8,660 nucleotides of DNA, taken from the NCBI GenBank assembly GCA_002352135.1, contig DEHW01000217.1, positions 10,927 through 19,586 on the forward strand, written 5' to 3'. The DNA comes from Lysobacterales bacterium UBA2790 (GTDB lineage Bacteria; Pseudomonadota; Gammaproteobacteria; Xanthomonadales; Xanthomonadaceae). Numbering within the stretch: position 1 is the stretch's first letter; every line of letters begins with the position of its first letter. Below are positions 6,064-8,660 of this stretch, in pieces. Under the pieces are notes generated by a model that searched no databases, was not told the DNA's origin, and saw only the letters and a program-made list of their open reading frames with translations. The position numbers were made by a program, and so were the translations under genes.

Positions 6064-6863
6064 GCGCCCTGCTGCTACGCAATCTGCGTGTTGCCGAAGC
6101 CAATCTCATCAATAGTGGCTTTCTGGTGGGTGGTCCTGCAGTGCTGCCAGCCATGATGTTCGCGCATGCACTGGGACGCAGCCTTGGCGGCAACCCGCCA
6201 ACCGGCGTCGCCTACATTCACCACGACCGCCAGATCAAAGGCGAACGTGTGTATGGCGTCATGCACCCACAACAACGCCGCAGCGCGACCTACGTCTTTG
6301 AGTCCGGCAAGTCCAAGGACTACGCCAGCAGCGCCAAAGGACCCACGCTGTCGCTGCAACCCGTCGCCAACGGCAATCTTCGACTGTCGCTGCTGATCGA
6401 ATTCAATCGCCCCGTCGACGCACCCGACGAAGTCCGGCATTTCGTCTCACAGGCGCGCTTGGCGGGCGGGCGTATCGAGCACTGCGACGCGCCGCAGGTT
6501 TTCCCGGACCTCGATGACGCACTGGACACCATCGAAAGCGGCTTTCTGGTGTTGGACCGGAGTGACCTCATGCCACGACCCAGTGACGGCGACCCCATGG
6601 CAGCGTTGGTGCAACACCTCGGCCAGCGCAGTGATGACCCGCAGAAAAGCTGGCTCAGCGCTACCCATGTGGGCTATGCCCCGATCACCGCCATCGTGCC
6701 GCGTGCCGGCGCCCGCGAAGGCTATACCCATGCCTATGCCGAACCGATTGTCGGCCTCGTGCAGTACCGCTCACTCCGGCAGTTCACTGACCGCGCAACG
6801 CATGCCCTTTGGCGTCCGCAATGGACACCGGAAGGGGTTTTCCTGCTTCAACAATCCCACTGA
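6060..6863 (+). CDS. csy2: Type I-F Cascade subunit Cas5f (Csy2)
   Basis: 267 residues, ATG at 6060 overlapping the csy1 stop by 4 nt (ATGA), implying translational coupling. Cas5f pairs with Cas8f and holds the 8-nt 5' handle of the crRNA at the base of the complex. Csy2-like features: N-terminal LLLRNLRVAEANLIN (4-18) with FLVGGPAVLPAMMFAHALGR (21-40), QARLAGGRI (131-139), which matches the conserved RLAGGSI of Csy2, GYAPITAI (205-212), HAYAEPIVGLVQYRSL (224-239) and the closing segment LWRPQWTPEGVF (250-261). It is about 60 residues shorter than the Pseudomonas protein, mainly in the region after RLAGG, but shows no break in frame. Confidence 0.88.
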   Translation: MSALLLRNLRVAEANLINSGFLVGGPAVLPAMMFAHALGRSLGGNPPTGVAYIHHDRQIKGERVYGVMHPQQRRSATYVFESGKSKDYASSAKGPTLSLQPVANGNLRLSLLIEFNRPVDAPDEVRHFVSQARLAGGRIEHCDAPQVFPDLDDALDTIESGFLVLDRSDLMPRPSDGDPMAALVQHLGQRSDDPQKSWLSATHVGYAPITAIVPRAGAREGYTHAYAEPIVGLVQYRSLRQFTDRATHALWRPQWTPEGVFLLQQSH

Positions 6864-6881
6864 CCCGCAAGGAGCCTCACC

Positions 6882-7955
6882 ATGTCCACCCCGATGAAAA
6901 AGCTGCCCGGCGTTCTCAGTTTCCAACGCGGCACTGTGATCTCCGACGCCGCCTTCTACAACTTGGATGCGCAAGGCAACGTAAGCCCGCTGCACGTCAT
7001 CCGTCATGGCCTGCGCGGCACGCAGAACGTCAACATGGCCGCCGCCTCGGCAGGCGCATCCGCCAAGACCGCACGCCGTGAAGTGTCGAACATCCAGACC
7101 ACCGACAGCGCAAAGCTGTCGGCGGATGCCGTCGCGCTGCGCGTCCACTTCGATCTCAAGTTCATCGATCTCGACCAACTGCTGTTCGCCTGCGCGCCAT
7201 CGGCCAAAGACGCCATCGAAGACATCCAGCGCATGCGCACGGCCTTTCAGAGCTTCGTCAGCCGTGCCAAGCAGAGTCAGGGCATTGAGGATGTCGCCCT
7301 GCGCTATGCGCGCAACATCGCCAATGCGCGCTGGCTCTGGCGCAACCGCGCGGTGGCGGAATCGATCCAGATCGAAGTCCGAAGCGATGCACAGATCGTC
7401 GCCATCATTGATGAAGCGCTCGACGTTCCGCTCAACCAGTTCGATCACTTCAGTGCCGCCGAGCACGCCATCGCCCAGCACCTGCTGGCGGGCATGCGCG
7501 GCGAGCGCAGCGCCAAACTCAGCGTGCGCGCCGATGTCCGCTTTGGCGTCACCGGTGCCGTCGAAGTCTTCCCCTCGCAGAACTATCTGGAAGACAAGCA
7601 CAAAGGCTTTGCCCGACCGCTCTACACCCTGGGCGCACCGCAGTCCGAGCAGGACCCGCACAGCGTGCGCGAAATGGGTCAGGCGGCCCTGCGCGACCAG
7701 AAGGTGGCCAACGCGCTACGCACCTTCGACACCTGGTATCCCGACTTTGCCGAGCGCGGCCAGCCCATCGCCATCGAACCCAACGGGGCCAGCCTCGATG
7801 CCCAGACGTTTTTCCGCAACAGCAAAGACAGCTCCGCCTTCCAGCTGCTGTTGCAACTGGACAGCCTGGACCCCGACAGCCCCGAGGGCCGCTTCCTGCT
7901 CGCCTGCCTGATTCGTGGTGGTGTCTACTCCGGCGACAGCAAGGAAGCCAAGTAA
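6882..7955 (+). CDS. csy3: Type I-F Cascade backbone Cas7f (Csy3)
   Basis: 357 residues, ATG at 6882 with AAGGAG 7 nt upstream, 18 nt after csy2. Cas7f polymerises along the crRNA spacer (six copies on a 32-nt spacer in the studied complex), and its thumb flips out every sixth nucleotide. Strong Csy3 signatures: VLSFQRGTVISDAAFY (11-26), RYARNIANARWLWRNR (141-156), EVFPSQNY (228-235), NALRTFDTWYP (277-287), IAIEPNGAS (296-304) and C-terminal LIRGGVYSGD (343-352). Length is as expected (about 340). Having its own ribosome-binding site fits the need for several copies per complex. Every segment expected of an RNA-binding Cas7f is present; nothing appears broken. Confidence 0.95.
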   Translation: MSTPMKKLPGVLSFQRGTVISDAAFYNLDAQGNVSPLHVIRHGLRGTQNVNMAAASAGASAKTARREVSNIQTTDSAKLSADAVALRVHFDLKFIDLDQLLFACAPSAKDAIEDIQRMRTAFQSFVSRAKQSQGIEDVALRYARNIANARWLWRNRAVAESIQIEVRSDAQIVAIIDEALDVPLNQFDHFSAAEHAIAQHLLAGMRGERSAKLSVRADVRFGVTGAVEVFPSQNYLEDKHKGFARPLYTLGAPQSEQDPHSVREMGQAALRDQKVANALRTFDTWYPDFAERGQPIAIEPNGASLDAQTFFRNSKDSSAFQLLLQLDSLDPDSPEGRFLLACLIRGGVYSGDSKEAK

Positions 7956-8509
7956 TGCACGCCTCGGCCTATCTGGACATCCGCGTCCACGGCGGCGCGG
8001 ATAGCGATTTGCAACCCGCCGTCTTGCGCGGGCGATTACTTGGCATCCTGCACGGCTGCTTCCGTCAACTGCCACAACCTTTCGCCATCGCCCTGCCCAA
8101 CCAACGCAACGGACTGCGTGTCTTCGCCAGCGAGCGAACGCATTTCGATGCGCTGGTCAGCGCACTGCAGGGCCACCGCTGGATTCGCGACTACGCCCAC
8201 ATCGGCTACCCGCTTCAGGTTCCGGTGGATTTTGCCGGACCGTGGATCGGCTATCAGCGCTTCCGCATACCCACGGTCAAGTCGGATCGTCACGCCGAAG
8301 CGGGCCGCAGCGCCCTGCGTGATCGCCGCCTGCAGGAAGCCCAGCAACGCGGTCTGGAGTACTTCCACCTGCACAGCGCCAGCAACCAGCAACGCTTCGT
8401 TCTGGCCGTGGAAGCAAGGGCACACACCGCACCCGGCACGCACTTCAAGCCCAACAGCTACGGATTTGGCAGCACCGATAACCCCTGCGTGTTGCCGCAT
8501 CTACCCTGA
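7955..8509 (+). CDS. csy4: crRNA endonuclease Cas6f (Csy4)
   Basis: 184 residues; the ATG at 7955 overlaps the csy3 TAA by one base. Cas6f cuts the pre-crRNA at the 3' base of each repeat hairpin and stays on the 3' stem-loop as a Cascade subunit. It begins YLDIRVHGG like other Csy4 proteins. Catalytic residues of the Pseudomonas enzyme (His29, Ser148, Tyr176) appear to correspond to His33 in LLGILHGCF, Ser141 (or Ser143) in LHSASNQQRF, and Tyr169 in NSYGFG. The arginine-rich helix that reads the hairpin is visible at 112-125 (RHAEAGRSALRDRR). The last gene of the operon, directly ahead of the leader and array. The intact catalytic set supports processing of both the array and the degenerate repeats at 1763-1844. 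Confidence 0.93.
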   Translation: MHASAYLDIRVHGGADSDLQPAVLRGRLLGILHGCFRQLPQPFAIALPNQRNGLRVFASERTHFDALVSALQGHRWIRDYAHIGYPLQVPVDFAGPWIGYQRFRIPTVKSDRHAEAGRSALRDRRLQEAQQRGLEYFHLHSASNQQRFVLAVEARAHTAPGTHFKPNSYGFGSTDNPCVLPHLP

Positions 8510-8526
8510 CCCTTATTTCCAGACCC

Positions 8527-8559
8527 CTGGCAAGCCATTGATTTTCCGTGGCTTGCCAG
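8527..8559 (+). repeat. Inverted repeat in the leader
   Basis: CTGGCAAGCC (8527-8536) and GGCTTGCCAG (8550-8559) pair perfectly over 10 bp around a 13-nt loop. A second, outer pairing is possible between ACCCC (8523-8527) and GGGGT (8574-8578). No T-run follows the stem on the plus strand, so it is not a standard terminator for the csy operon. It may be a protein-binding palindrome of the leader or attenuate read-through. Confidence 0.6.
8531..8543 (-). promoter_or_regulatory. IHF-binding consensus in the leader
   Basis: The minus strand reads AATCAATGGCTTG, a full match to WATCAANNNNTTR. It ends about 95 bp before the first repeat. IHF bending of leader DNA is known to guide Cas1-Cas2-3 integration in type I-F systems. 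The site shares bases with the left arm and loop of the inverted repeat. Confidence 0.55.
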
Positions 8560-8638
8560 ACCTGCTGAAAAAAGGGGTTCTTTGAAAAATCGCGCACAAC
8601 CTATTGCCAGCAAAGGCAAATCTGCTGACATTGCTCTA

Positions 8639-8660
8639 GTTCACCGCCGCGCAGGCGGCT
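8639..8660 (+). CRISPR. First repeat of a type I-F CRISPR array, cut by the window end
   Basis: The last 22 bases begin GTTCACCGCCGCGCAGG and continue to CGGCT, the I-F repeat form (GTTCACTGCCGTATAGGCAG type in Pseudomonas). The stem is CCGCC/GGCGG with loop GCGCA. Six more bases of a 28-nt repeat, and all spacers, lie beyond the window. Position after cas6f and leader, plus two related degenerate copies at 1763-1844, support the call although only one repeat is seen. Confidence 0.9.

Larger units (their letters stand above)
8510..8638 (+). promoter_or_regulatory. CRISPR leader
   Basis: A 129-bp A/T-richer stretch between csy4 and the first repeat. It holds a long inverted repeat, an IHF-consensus site and A-runs (GAAAAAAGGGG, TTTGAAAAATC), as expected of a type I-F leader that directs transcription and spacer entry. 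A possible array promoter is TTGCCA (8604-8609), 17 nt, GACATT (8627-8632), but the -10 is poor. Confidence 0.75.

Noticed and set aside
6771..7661. Long minus-strand open frame (296 aa) opposite csy3
   Set aside because: Shadow frame created by GC-rich codons; csy3 on the plus strand carries strong family motifs throughout.
4882..8509. Transposon-associated (I-F3, Tn7-like) or I-F2 Cascade
   Set aside because: Cas8f and Cas5f are separate genes, a full HD-helicase Cas3 is present, and no tniQ or tns genes are seen; I-F2 lacks the large subunit, which is present here.
8527..8559. Inverted repeat considered as the csy operon terminator
   Set aside because: No T-run follows it on the plus strand; kept as an unassigned leader palindrome.

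Overview
This window is a high-GC bacterial chromosome segment, most likely gammaproteobacterial. The evidence is a TonB-dependent outer-membrane receptor, Gram-negative style secretion signals and a type I-F CRISPR-Cas locus. Genus cannot be read from the sequence. A Xanthomonadales-like lineage is only a guess.

Layout: 1-692 (+) is the C-terminal end of a TonB-dependent receptor. 702-1637 (-) is an unrecognised exported protein, convergent with the receptor. 1638-1880 has no protein gene but holds two degenerate CRISPR repeats on the minus strand, flanking a 26-nt spacer-like element. 1881-4763 (-) is a type I-F Cas3 without the Cas2 domain normally fused to it. 4764-4881 is a divergent regulatory region. 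4882-8509 (+) is the tightly packed operon cas8f(csy1)-cas5f(csy2)-cas7f(csy3)-cas6f(csy4). 8510-8638 is the CRISPR leader, with an IHF-consensus site, and 8639-8660 is the first 22 nt of the array's first repeat, cut by the window edge. No cas1 or cas2 is visible.

The main discovery candidate is the element at 1763-1844. Its repeats keep the 5-bp stem and 5-nt GNR(N)A loop of the array repeat; the second repeat does so through a compensatory base-pair change. The first 14 nt of its spacer match the cas8f 5' region (4855-4868) at 13 positions. The only mismatch is at spacer position 6, which type I crRNAs flip out. A CC PAM (4869-4870, minus strand) follows directly, and there is no meaningful match after nt 14. 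This is the signature of a CreR-type Cas-regulating RNA: a crRNA-like guide that lets Csy/Cascade bind, without cutting, and repress its own promoter. The target overlaps the cas8f Shine-Dalgarno and the predicted -35 of the divergent cas3 promoter, so one guide could control both operons.

Proposed working model: Cas6f processes array transcripts and the guide RNA. When array crRNAs or targets consume Cascade, repression eases; when spare Cascade accumulates, the guide-loaded complex shuts down the divergent promoters. Loss of Cas2 and absence of Cas1 suggest an interference-only locus, or one relying on adaptation proteins encoded elsewhere.
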